A DNA stretch of 64,000 bases from JBEDUK01 sp040414485. Its GTDB lineage: Bacteria; Actinomycetota; UBA4738. The notes under the pieces are model-generated. The model was not told the origin of the DNA and made no database searches. It saw only the letters and a list, made by a program, of their open reading frames with translations. Positions 10,768 through 18,838 of this stretch are shown here, in pieces. The position numbers were made by a program, and so were the translations under genes. Numbering within the stretch: the stretch's first letter is position 1; every line of letters starts with the position of its first letter. The stretch lies in contig JBEDUK010000046.1 in NCBI GenBank assembly GCA_040414485.1, forward strand, positions 1-64,000, given 5' to 3'.

Positions 10768-11187
10768 TCAGCGCCGCTCCTGGATGCGGACGAGGTTGCC
10801 GGCGGGGTCGCGGAACGCGCAGTCCCGCACGCCGTACGGCTGGTCGGTCGGCTCCTGCACGACCTCGGCGTCGCGAGCCTGCACCCGTTCGAACGTCCCG
10901 TCGACGTCCTTCGTGGCAAGGAGCAGGCTGCCGAACGTGCCCTTCGCCATCATCTCGGCGATCGTGCGGCGCTCGTCGTCGGTCAGGCCCGGTGTGGCCG
11001 CCGGCGGGTACAGCACGATCGAGGTGTCGGGCTGGTCCACGGGACCGATGGTGATCCAGTGCAGCCCGCCGTACTCGACGTCGAGGCGGACCTCGAAGCC
11101 GAGCGTGTCGCGGTAGAACGCCAGCGAGGCTTCCGGATCCTCATGCGGGAGGAAGCTCGCCTGGATGGTGACGTCGTTGGTGTCCAT
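10768..11187 (-). CDS. VOC (glyoxalase/bleomycin-resistance fold) protein
   Basis: A 139-residue vicinal-oxygen-chelate domain with two beta-alpha-beta-beta-beta modules. ASLAFYRDTLGFEV marks the first, and CAFRDPAGNLVRI the second with its usual C-terminal metal/substrate strand. Members bind metals or small toxic ligands; the ligand here is unknown. It lies 5 bases after the AraC regulator, a common pairing. A TAGGGT box at 11195-11200 inside the regulator's last codons suggests it can also be transcribed on its own. Confidence 0.85.
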   Translation of the reverse strand: MDTNDVTIQASFLPHEDPEASLAFYRDTLGFEVRLDVEYGGLHWITIGPVDQPDTSIVLYPPAATPGLTDDERRTIAEMMAKGTFGSLLLATKDVDGTFERVQARDAEVVQEPTDQPYGVRDCAFRDPAGNLVRIQERR

Positions 11188-11192
11188 GCCGA

Positions 11193-11642
11193 TCACCCTA
11201 GCGACGCCTCCGCCACCGGCGCTTCTCGATTCCTGATCGGTCTTGTGACCTGCTTCGCCACGCAGGGCGGCATGCCGAACATGGCGCCGGTCGCGGTCCG
11301 ACGGTAGGTGCTCGGCGGCATGCCCACCAGTTCGGTGAAGCGGGTGCTGAACGTGCCGAGCGAGGAGCAGCCGACCGCGAAGCAGACCTCGGTGACGGTC
11401 AGTTCCCCGCCGCGGAGAAGCGCCATCGCGCGCTCGATCCGCCTGGTCATCAGGTAGGAATAGGGCGACTCGCCGAATGCAAGACGGAACTGACGGCTGA
11501 GATGCCCGGCCGACATGTGCGCGCCTCGGGCGAGCGCCTCCACGTCGAGTGGCTGCGCGTACTCCCGGTCGATCCGATCGCGGACGCGGCGCAGGATGGC
11601 GAGGTCGCGCAGGTGCTCCGTCTCGGTGGGCTTGGCGGTCAC
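11193..11642 (-). CDS. AraC family transcriptional regulator
   Basis: A 149-residue regulator that is almost only the AraC DNA-binding domain. The first helix-turn-helix includes DVEALARGAHMSAGHLSRQF and the second VTEVCFAVGCSSLGTFSTRF; the family signature GMPPSTYRR follows. No ligand-binding domain is present, as in small SoxS/MarA-like or VOC-linked members. The GTG at 11642, with AAGGA about 8 bases upstream, is chosen because the longer frame would cross the divergent aminotransferase start at 11716. Confidence 0.82.
   Translation of the reverse strand: MTAKPTETEHLRDLAILRRVRDRIDREYAQPLDVEALARGAHMSAGHLSRQFRLAFGESPYSYLMTRRIERAMALLRGGELTVTEVCFAVGCSSLGTFSTRFTELVGMPPSTYRRTATGAMFGMPPCVAKQVTRPIRNREAPVAEASLG
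11195..11200 (-). promoter_or_regulatory. Putative -10 box (TAGGGT) of the VOC gene
   Basis: On the minus strand TAGGGT ends 7 bases before the VOC ATG at 11187 and overlaps the AraC stop codon. It would be an internal leaderless promoter. Confidence 0.4.
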
Positions 11643-11679
11643 CCTGAAATCCTTGCACGCCGAGCGCCGAGCCTTCCCG

Positions 11680-11708
11680 TTGTCCCGGGAGCCGGCCACG
11701 GGTAGGGT
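11680..11708 (+). promoter_or_regulatory. Putative promoter of the aminotransferase operon
   Basis: TTGTCC (11680-11685) and TAGGGT (11703-11708) are separated by 17 bases. The -10 box ends 7 bases before the ATG at 11716, so transcription should begin at the start codon. It is one of the few places where both boxes are readable. Confidence 0.5.
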
Positions 11709-11715
11709 TCGAGAC

Positions 11716-12912
11716 ATGTCCGAGACGCCGCGTCTTGCCAGCCGAATGTCCCGTCTGGGCACCGAATCCGCGTTCGAAGTGCTCGCCCGAGCGCGCGCGC
11801 TGGAGGCCCAGGGGCGCAAGATCATCCACCTCGAGATCGGCGAGCCCGACTTCGACACGCCCGATCACATCCGCCAGGCCGCGATCGACGCGATCCACGG
11901 CGGGTACACCCATTACTCGCCGGCAGCGGGCTTGCCCGAGACGCGCGAGGCCATCGCGGAGTTCTTCGCCCGCTCGGGCCGGCCGTCCTACGACGCGAGC
12001 CGGTGCGTCGTCACCCCGGGCGCGAAGACCATCATGTACATCACGATCTCGCTGCTCTGTCAGGAGGGCGACGAGGTCCTCTATCCGAACCCGTCGTACC
12101 CGATGTACGAGTCGATCTCCGCGTACTGCGGCGCCACGCCGGTCGCGGTCCCGCTGCGCGAGGAGAACGGGTTCAGGATGGACCCGGACGAAGTCGCGTC
12201 GCTCGTCACGGACCGCACGAAGCTGCTGATCCTCAATTCGCCGCACAACCCGTGCGGGTCCTCATTGAGCCGCGAGCAGGTCGAGGCGCTGGCCGCGATC
12301 GCCGTCGAGCACGACCTCTACGTCATGACCGACGAGGTCTATTGGGCGATCTCCTACGGCGTCCCGCACATCAGCATCTCGACCATGCCGGGGATGGAGG
12401 AGCGCACGATCCTCCTGGACGGCTGCTCGAAGACCTTCGCCATGACCGGCTGGCGCCTCGGCTTCGCCGCGCTCCCGACCGCACTGGTCGAACCGTTCAG
12501 CCGCATGATCATCAACACGGTCTCGTGCACGGCCGCGTTCAGCCAGCGGGCCATGCTCGCGGCGCTGGGCGGCCCGTGGGAGCCCATCGAGCAGATGGTC
12601 GAGGAGTTCGGCCGCCGCCGGAGCGTGATCGTCGACGGCCTGAACGCGATCGACGGGATCACGTGCACCGAGCCGGGCGGCGCTTTCTACGTCTTCCCGA
12701 ACGTCTCCGCGTTGGGCGTCCCCAGCGCGCGTGTGGCCGAGCACTTCCTCAATGAGGCCGGCGTGGCGTGTCTGTCCGGCGCGGCGTTCGGCCGGCACGG
12801 CGAGGGCTACCTCCGGTTCTCCTACGCGAACTCGGTCGAGGCGATCCGGGACGCGCTGGAGTCGATCGAGGCCTCGCTGCCGGCGCTGCGGGCCGAGGCC
12901 GCGTCGGCGTGA
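11716..12912 (+). CDS. Class I/II pyridoxal-phosphate aminotransferase
   Basis: A 398-residue fold-type I aminotransferase. The PLP lysine is K239 in SKTFAMTGWRLG, the cofactor Asn and Asp/Tyr motifs (SPHNPCG, TDEVYW) precede it, and the C-terminal substrate-carboxylate Arg is in YLRFSYAN. The IHLEIGEPDFDTP N-terminus is typical of aspartate/aromatic aminotransferase-like enzymes. The exact amino donor is not evident. Its stop overlaps the GTG of the hydroxyacid dehydrogenase (GTGA), and the trio continues to the amidotransferase. Together they could turn an amino acid into a 2-hydroxy acid. Confidence 0.92.
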   Translation: MSETPRLASRMSRLGTESAFEVLARARALEAQGRKIIHLEIGEPDFDTPDHIRQAAIDAIHGGYTHYSPAAGLPETREAIAEFFARSGRPSYDASRCVVTPGAKTIMYITISLLCQEGDEVLYPNPSYPMYESISAYCGATPVAVPLREENGFRMDPDEVASLVTDRTKLLILNSPHNPCGSSLSREQVEALAAIAVEHDLYVMTDEVYWAISYGVPHISISTMPGMEERTILLDGCSKTFAMTGWRLGFAALPTALVEPFSRMIINTVSCTAAFSQRAMLAALGGPWEPIEQMVEEFGRRRSVIVDGLNAIDGITCTEPGGAFYVFPNVSALGVPSARVAEHFLNEAGVACLSGAAFGRHGEGYLRFSYANSVEAIRDALESIEASLPALRAEAASA

Positions 12913-13919
12913 GTCAGGCCGAAGCCGAACGCTGGCCGGTCCTGGTCACGCGTCGCCTGCCCGACGTGGCCATGGACGCTATCGCCGAACGCTGTGACGT
13001 CACGCTGCACGACGGCCCGTTCGCCATGCCGCGCGACGACCTGCTGGAGTCCATCGGCGGCAAGCGCGGCGCGGTGACGCTCCTCACCGACAGGGTGGAC
13101 GACGAGTTCCTCGACGCAGCCGGTTCGGATCTGGCGATCGTGGCGAACTACGCCGTCGGGTTCGACAACATCGACCTCGACGCGTGCACGCGACACGGCG
13201 TCATGGCGTCGAACACCCCCGGCGTGCTCACCGAGACCACCGCCGACACGGCGTGGGCGCTGCTGATGGCCGCGGCGCGAAGGGTCCCGGAGGGCGACCG
13301 GTTCCTCCGTTCGAAGACCCCGTGGATCTGGGGACCCCTGATGATGCTCGGGCAGGACGTCCACGGGAAGACGCTCGGGATCGTGGGGTTCGGCCGCATC
13401 GGTCAGGCGCTGGCGCGCCGCGCGAAGGGGTTCGGCATGCGGATCGTGTTCCACGACGCCTACCCGCCGCCCCAGGAGATCGTGGACGAACTGGGCGCCG
13501 AACGGGCGGCGGACCTCGACACGCTGCTGGCGGTCGCGGACTTCGTCTCCCTGCACGTGAACCTCACGGACGAGACGCGGCATCTGATCGACGGGGACGC
13601 ACTGTCGAAGATGAAGCCGACCGCGGTGATCGTGAACACGTCCCGCGGCCCGGTGATCGACGAGGCCGCGCTGGCTGCCGCCCTCGCGAACGGCGTGATC
13701 TTCGCGGCGGGGCTGGACGTGTTCGAACGCGAGCCGGAGGTCCACGAACGGCTGCTGGGACTGGACAACGCCGTCGTCATCCCGCACCTCGGCAGCGCCA
13801 CCGTGGGCACCCGCGACGCGATGGGCCTGTTGGCGGCGGAGAACCTGATGGCGGGCCTGGAGGGCCGGACGCCTCCGACCCTGCTGAACCCCGAGGTCCT
13901 GGACGAGCGCCGGGCATGA
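12909..13919 (+). CDS. D-2-hydroxyacid dehydrogenase (glyoxylate-reductase-like)
   Basis: Reduces 2-oxo acids to D-2-hydroxy acids with NAD(P)H in the cytosol. The 336-residue protein has the Rossmann motif GFGRIG (about 158-163), the substrate Arg in VNTSRGPVID, the catalytic Glu in GLDVFEREP and His in VVIPHLGSAT, in the family order. The TPGVLTETTADTAWALLMA segment is typical of glyoxylate/hydroxypyruvate reductases. It begins with GTG overlapping the aminotransferase stop and ends in an ATGA overlap with the next gene. Confidence 0.92.
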   Translation: MSQAEAERWPVLVTRRLPDVAMDAIAERCDVTLHDGPFAMPRDDLLESIGGKRGAVTLLTDRVDDEFLDAAGSDLAIVANYAVGFDNIDLDACTRHGVMASNTPGVLTETTADTAWALLMAAARRVPEGDRFLRSKTPWIWGPLMMLGQDVHGKTLGIVGFGRIGQALARRAKGFGMRIVFHDAYPPPQEIVDELGAERAADLDTLLAVADFVSLHVNLTDETRHLIDGDALSKMKPTAVIVNTSRGPVIDEAALAAALANGVIFAAGLDVFEREPEVHERLLGLDNAVVIPHLGSATVGTRDAMGLLAAENLMAGLEGRTPPTLLNPEVLDERRA

Positions 13920-14641
13920 AGCCCATCGTCATCGTTCGCAACGAGGATCCCGATCCGGGCGGGACGGTCGTCGAGGAACTTGGCGCCCTGGCGCTGCCGG
14001 TCACGATCGTCGACGCGCATCACGGCGGGACGCTTCCCGACACGGCGGAGGTCTCCGGCGTGGTCATCTTCGGCGGATCGCAGCACGCGGACGACTACGA
14101 CGGCCACCCGTACCTGAAGGACGAGCGAGACCTGGCGCACGAGGCCACCGAGCGCGGCGTGCCGGTGCTCGGCATCTGCCTGGGCGGTCAGATCCTGGCG
14201 ATCGCGAAAGGGGCGACGCTTCGACCCTCGCCCGTCAAGGAGTTCGGCTTCACCGAGGTCACGCCCACGGCAGCCGGGCGCGCCGACCCGGTGCTCGGCG
14301 TGTGGGAGCCGGGCGATCGCGTCTTCCACTGGCACGAGGACACGTTCGACCTCCCCGACGGGGCGACCCTCCTGATGGAGGGCGACCACGTCACGAACCA
14401 GGCGTTCCGGTACGGCGACAGCGCGTGGGGCCTGCAGTTCCACCCGGAGGTGACCAGGGACGTCATCGAAGGCTGGCTCGGCGTGGCCGGCGACACCGAG
14501 ACGAACTGGGGCAAGACGCACGATCGGATCCGTGAGGAGATCGCCGCGCACCTGGCGGCTGAGGAGCGGCACGCCCGGGAGATGATCCGCAGGTTCGCCG
14601 ACGTGGTCCGAGGCAGGGTCACAAGCACACCATCAATCTGA
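13916..14641 (+). CDS. Class I glutamine amidotransferase-like protein (GMP-synthase GATase type)
   Basis: The 241-residue product has the nucleophile C88 in LGICLGGQ, followed by the HWHEDTF strand and the triad motif LQFHPEV with His near 178 and the partner residue on the following strand. Stand-alone members of this family hydrolyse glutamine or gamma-glutamyl compounds. No synthetase partner is seen, so the acceptor is unknown. The ATG overlaps the dehydrogenase stop (ATGA). A basic 40-residue C-terminal helix extends beyond the GATase core. Confidence 0.85.
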   Translation: MKPIVIVRNEDPDPGGTVVEELGALALPVTIVDAHHGGTLPDTAEVSGVVIFGGSQHADDYDGHPYLKDERDLAHEATERGVPVLGICLGGQILAIAKGATLRPSPVKEFGFTEVTPTAAGRADPVLGVWEPGDRVFHWHEDTFDLPDGATLLMEGDHVTNQAFRYGDSAWGLQFHPEVTRDVIEGWLGVAGDTETNWGKTHDRIREEIAAHLAAEERHAREMIRRFADVVRGRVTSTPSI

Positions 14642-14754
14642 TCCCCACCGCGCCCTCCCCCGGCTGAGCACCTACGGCTCGGGCTCGTTCGTGCCGACAA
14701 CAACAGCGGCACACCGCCATCTGCAAACGCGCGGGCGGAAGGAGGCGCGGGTCG

Positions 14755-16020
14755 GTGAAGCGGACACTGCTCACGATCGCGCTCGTCGTGGTGGGCGTCG
14801 GCGGCGCCTGGGCTCCTGCAGGGGCGATCGCGCGCACCCAGCCCGCATCCGGTCCCGGGACCGCGGCGCCGGCGGGCACCGACGGGTACCGACAGTTCCT
14901 GTCCCAGGCACGGAACCGCGTCAATCGGAACGAGGCGACGCTCGGAACCCGGAACGTTGCGACGCTCACGCCGGCATGGACCGTCTCGACCGGGACCGCG
15001 AATCCGTTCGCGGCCCCCGTCGTCGATGGCCACCTCCTGATCGAAGGCGAGTACCAGTGCTGCCCCTCACCCTCGAGGATCGAGGGACTGGATCGAGCGA
15101 CCGGCGCCATCGTGTGGTCGACACCGACGCCGGCGCCGATCGTGGCCACCGCGGCCGTCACCGGCGCCGGCGTCGTCTTCGCCGGCGACTACGACGGGAC
15201 GCTGTACGCCCTGGACGGGTCCACGGGCACGATTCTGTGGACGGGGGACGGCGGCAGCCAGTTCTTCGATCCGAACGACATCGCGATCTCGCACGGCGTC
15301 GTGTACACCACGACGAGGAACGGTCCCCTCTCCGCATGGAGCGCAGCCGGATGCGGCGCGACGACGTGTCAACCGCTTTGGATGGGTGACACGGCAGGGG
15401 CCAGCAGCGGGCCCGCCGTCGGGGACGGAACCGTCTTCGTTCCGTCCCATACCGGTGACCTCGACGCGTTCCCGGCCCACGGATGCGGCAAAGCGATCTG
15501 CGAGCCGTCATGGGCCGGGATCGGCTTGACCGCTGGCGCCGATTTCGGGAGCGTCGCTGTCGCGGGGAATTTCGCGTACGCGGGCAATCAGTACTCCCCG
15601 TACGTCTACGTCTACCGAACGGCCGGCTGCCGGGCATCGCTCTGCAACGCCCGCTGGTCGTACCCGGTGGGCGGTGGCGGGATCGGCCCCGGCGCCATCG
15701 CGATCGCCGGTGGCCGGGCGATCGTGGGAGGGAGCGATGGGATCGACTCGTTCGCGACGGGATGCCCTGCCGGACGCGTCTGCCAGGCTATCTGGAGGAA
15801 CACTTCGTACCCGAACGCCAAGATCATCGTCGCGAACGGCGTCGTGTATGCGGCGGCAAGCACCTCACTGGTCGCCGCCGATGCAGCCGGCGGCAAGGCA
15901 CTGTGGACGTCGACCCTCACGGCTCCGTACGGCGAGGGGCCGACGGTGGCGGACGGCATGCTCTTCGTGGCGGACACCTTCGGCCATCGGCTCGAGGCGT
16001 TCGGCCTGCCCGTCGGCTGA
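14755..16020 (+). CDS. Secreted PQQ-like beta-propeller protein
   Basis: The 421-residue product has an N-terminal signal peptide (hydrophobic residues 5-22, cleavage probably near residue 25) and a propeller built from PQQ-type repeats with signatures such as GLDRATGAIVWST, ALDGSTGTILWTG and ADAAGGKALWTST. Several Cys pairs (for example CGATTC, CGKAIC, CRASLC, CPAGRVC) recur at about the same blade position, probably disulfides of an exported protein. No PQQ-dehydrogenase catalytic residues were identified, so it is more likely a scaffold or binding propeller. The GTG start follows an excellent GGAAGGAGG site 9 bases upstream. Confidence 0.82.
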   Translation: MKRTLLTIALVVVGVGGAWAPAGAIARTQPASGPGTAAPAGTDGYRQFLSQARNRVNRNEATLGTRNVATLTPAWTVSTGTANPFAAPVVDGHLLIEGEYQCCPSPSRIEGLDRATGAIVWSTPTPAPIVATAAVTGAGVVFAGDYDGTLYALDGSTGTILWTGDGGSQFFDPNDIAISHGVVYTTTRNGPLSAWSAAGCGATTCQPLWMGDTAGASSGPAVGDGTVFVPSHTGDLDAFPAHGCGKAICEPSWAGIGLTAGADFGSVAVAGNFAYAGNQYSPYVYVYRTAGCRASLCNARWSYPVGGGGIGPGAIAIAGGRAIVGGSDGIDSFATGCPAGRVCQAIWRNTSYPNAKIIVANGVVYAAASTSLVAADAAGGKALWTSTLTAPYGEGPTVADGMLFVADTFGHRLEAFGLPVG

Positions 16021-16059
16021 CCCTTTCGAGACCCACGGTCGCGCCGTCCGTTGAGCATA

Positions 16060-16074
16060 GTAATGTCACTTTAC
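16060..16074. promoter_or_regulatory. AT-rich palindrome, copy 1
   Basis: GTAATGTCACTTTAC is a near-perfect palindrome (6 of 7 pairs) in the gap between two convergent genes, overlapping the stop codon of the MFS gene. A 13/15 match lies at 44631-44645. It looks like an operator of an unknown repressor. Confidence 0.35.
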
Positions 16075-17738
16075 GAATTCGACTCTGGATCGTCCGGTCC
16101 AACCAGCCGGTCCATCGCCTCCGACGCCGCCTGAAGCGTCTGCGGATGGCCGGTCACGGCCTCGAGGAACGGTCCCCGCCCAAGCGCCAGCGCCGTGAGG
16201 GCGGAGCTCGCCGTGACGCCGGCCTGCCGTGGGACGTCGCGCAGCAGCGCGATCTCGCCGAAGTGGTCACCGGGCCCCAGTTCGTTCACGACGACGCCGT
16301 CTTTGATCACGGTCGCGGTCCCCTCCACGATGGCGTAGAAGCGGTCCCCGGCGGCGCCCTGCCGGACGATCTGCGTCCCGGCGGGGACCGTCACATGCAT
16401 GACGTCCTTGGCCAGCCGCTCGATCTCCGGAGGCGGAAGGTACGCGAAGAGCGTGACCGCACGAAGCAGGGCGATCGTGCGCGCCGGAACGGCCGCGGAC
16501 CGGTCGACCGCCCGGAGGCGCCGGAGTGAGACGGCGGCCAGGACCGGCATCGTCGCACCCGCCACGACCACCGCCCAGCGGGCGCCGAGCCATGCGACGA
16601 GAGCGCTGGCGACGATCGCCCCGATCGCGAACGACGCCATCTCCATCCCCTCGAGCACGCCGAACAGCCGGGCCAGCACGTCCTCGCGCGAGACGCGCTG
16701 AAGGAGCGTTCTCCCCGCGACGTCCGCGACGCTCCAGCCCGCGCCGCTGACGGCCAGGAGCGCCATGGCCGGCACGACCGACGCGAACCCCACGAGCGAG
16801 AGGGCTCCGCCGAACACCACGATGCCCGAAACGAGCGGCGGCGACAGTCGCGGGCGGCCGACCAGCAGGATGGTCGCGGCCCCGCCGATGACACCACCGA
16901 GCCCGGAGAGCGAGGACAGCGCACCTGGGCCGCCCTCCCCCATGTGCAACAGCGCGAAGGCGATGACCACGAACAGGATGTCGAGCGTCCCGAGCAGGAC
17001 ACTCATCGCTCCGCCGAGGCCGACCAGAACCCGGACGGACGGGTCCGTCGCCGCGATACGCAACCCTTCCAACGAACCTCGCACAAGGTCCTGCGACCCG
17101 GACGCGGCCGCGGCGACGCGGGCGCCCCGGATGCCGGCCGCCGCCGCCGCGCCTGCCGCCGTGAGCACCGCGCCCGCCGCGTACACCAGTGACGGGCCGC
17201 CGACGGTGAGCAGCACGCCGCCGAGCGCGGGCCCGGCGAAGAACCCCAGGCTCGCGATCCATCCGGTCAGGACGTTCGCGGCCGTCAGCTCGTCGGGCGT
17301 CCGGACGACGTCGGGGAGCATGGCCGCGACCGTGGGCCGGGTCACCGCCAGTGCGGCCGTGGCCGTGGCCGCCACCGGATAGACGATCGCGCCCGGCGCT
17401 TGCAGCCGCATCACGAGCGCGGTGGCCGCCATGGTGACGGCCTGGGCGATGAAGCCCGCGATGAGCACGGACCTGCGGGGGTGACGGTCGCCGAACTGCG
17501 CCAGGAGCGGCGCCAGGATCGCGGCCGGGACCACCAGCACCACGGTCGCCAGGCCTGCTTCCGTCGCGCCGCCGCGGCGGTACGCGAACACGAGCACGGC
17601 GATCCACGTCGCCATCTCCGCGAGGTTGAACAGGACCACGCCGGATTCGACCCTTCGAAGGTCGGCGTTGCCGGCGACCGTCGCGATGACCGTCTTCAGC
17701 CGCCAGACATACCCGCGCGATTCCTGTCCCGTCTCCAT
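16071..17738 (-). CDS. MFS transporter fused to a C-terminal cyclic-nucleotide-binding domain
   Basis: The 555-residue product begins with a 12-helix major facilitator domain (about residues 30-410; loop motif FGDRHPRRSVL after helix 2). A cNMP-binding domain (about 425-540) follows, with IVRQGAAGDRFYAIVEG and the phosphate-binding cassette GDHFGEIALLRDVPRQAGV. In cNBDs the FGEIALL...R(A/Q)A segment holds cyclic nucleotide; here the residue after Arg is Gln, so binding is plausible but not certain. Gating or stabilisation of the carrier by cAMP or cGMP is an inference. The substrate is unknown. It is divergent from lutA. Confidence 0.87.
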   Translation of the reverse strand: METGQESRGYVWRLKTVIATVAGNADLRRVESGVVLFNLAEMATWIAVLVFAYRRGGATEAGLATVVLVVPAAILAPLLAQFGDRHPRRSVLIAGFIAQAVTMAATALVMRLQAPGAIVYPVAATATAALAVTRPTVAAMLPDVVRTPDELTAANVLTGWIASLGFFAGPALGGVLLTVGGPSLVYAAGAVLTAAGAAAAAGIRGARVAAAASGSQDLVRGSLEGLRIAATDPSVRVLVGLGGAMSVLLGTLDILFVVIAFALLHMGEGGPGALSSLSGLGGVIGGAATILLVGRPRLSPPLVSGIVVFGGALSLVGFASVVPAMALLAVSGAGWSVADVAGRTLLQRVSREDVLARLFGVLEGMEMASFAIGAIVASALVAWLGARWAVVVAGATMPVLAAVSLRRLRAVDRSAAVPARTIALLRAVTLFAYLPPPEIERLAKDVMHVTVPAGTQIVRQGAAGDRFYAIVEGTATVIKDGVVVNELGPGDHFGEIALLRDVPRQAGVTASSALTALALGRGPFLEAVTGHPQTLQAASEAMDRLVGPDDPESNS

Positions 17739-17899
17739 CGCTCGTCCGAGTTCGGCCCGCTAGATCCAGGCAGGTGTGGCCCACGAGAGGCACGTTCCGG
17801 TGCCGGATGCGTCGGCGTGCCTCCAGGCGCGGTGCGCGAGCACGTCCTCCTGGGAGAGGAACAGGAACGACGCGTCCGGGGGCCCATCCATGGCGCCGG

Positions 17900-17905
17900 T
17901 AAGGT
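17900..17905 (+). promoter_or_regulatory. Putative -10 box (TAAGGT) of lutA
   Basis: TAAGGT ends 9 bases before the GTG at 17915, with no ribosome-binding site between. Confidence 0.4.
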
Positions 17906-17914
17906 AGCGCGGTC

Positions 17915-18697
17915 GTGGACCGGCCGAAACCGACGCGCGTGTCGCTGTTCGTGACCTGTCTGGTCGACCTGCTCTACCCGGAGGTCGGCGAGGCGAGCGT
18001 GGCGCTGCTCGAACGTGAGGGCGGGGTGGGCGTTGACGTGCCCATGACCCAGACGTGCTGCGGGCAGCCGCCGTTCAACAGCGGGTTCCACGACGACGCA
18101 CGCCGGCTGGCTCGCACGACGCTGGATGCCTTCGAGGACGCCGAGGCGGTGGTGTCGCCGTCGGGCTCGTGCACGGCGATGGTTCGCTCCTACTACCCGC
18201 ACCTGTTCCACGGCGATCGCGACGAGGCCAGAGCGGAGGCCCTGGCGGCGAAGACGTTCGAGCTGACGGAGTTCCTGGTCGACGTCGCCGGCGTCGACCA
18301 GGTGGACGGCGCCGCATGGCGCGGTCGCGTGACCTATCACGACTCCTGCCACGGCCTGCGCGAACTGGGCCTGCGCGGCCAGGGCCGCCGCCTCGTCGGC
18401 GGCGTCGACGGCGTGGACCTGGTCGAGATGGCACGGCCCGACATGTGCTGCGGATTCGGCGGGACGTTCTCCGTGCGCCTGCCCGAGGTCGCCACCGCGA
18501 TGGCGGACGACAAGATCGCGCAGACCGAAGCGACCGACGCCACCGTCGTCGTCATGGGCGACTCCGGATGCCTCATGCACCTTGCCGGCCGCATGTCCCG
18601 AACCGGTTCGAAGGTGCGCCCGATGCACGTCGCGACGTTCCTTGCTGCCGCGGCCGACCTCGCACCGGGAGCGGACACTCCCCGTTCACCACGCTGA
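17915..18697 (+). CDS. lutA: Lactate utilisation protein A (CCG-domain Fe-S oxidoreductase)
   Basis: The 260-residue product has the two CCG domains expected of LutA/YkgE: TCCGQPPFNSG near residue 49 and MCCGFGGTFS near 183, plus the linker YHDSCHGLRELGL. These cysteines bind the iron-sulfur/heterodisulfide-type centre of the LutABC complex, which oxidises L-lactate to pyruvate. Its partners LutB and LutC are encoded 11 kb away (29943-32035), not beside it. The GTG start keeps the conserved VSLFVTCLVD N-terminus. Confidence 0.87.
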   Translation: MDRPKPTRVSLFVTCLVDLLYPEVGEASVALLEREGGVGVDVPMTQTCCGQPPFNSGFHDDARRLARTTLDAFEDAEAVVSPSGSCTAMVRSYYPHLFHGDRDEARAEALAAKTFELTEFLVDVAGVDQVDGAAWRGRVTYHDSCHGLRELGLRGQGRRLVGGVDGVDLVEMARPDMCCGFGGTFSVRLPEVATAMADDKIAQTEATDATVVVMGDSGCLMHLAGRMSRTGSKVRPMHVATFLAAAADLAPGADTPRSPR

Positions 18698-18838
18698 CCG
18701 CGAGCGTTCGTCGCGGGATTCGCTCCTCCTAACCCATCCGCCACGTGACGGTTTCCTGATCTCGATTGGGTTGATCGCGGCCGGCACCTTCCAGATCCCG
18801 GCCGGTTTCGGCCGGAGAACAGAAGAGGAGGAATCCGC

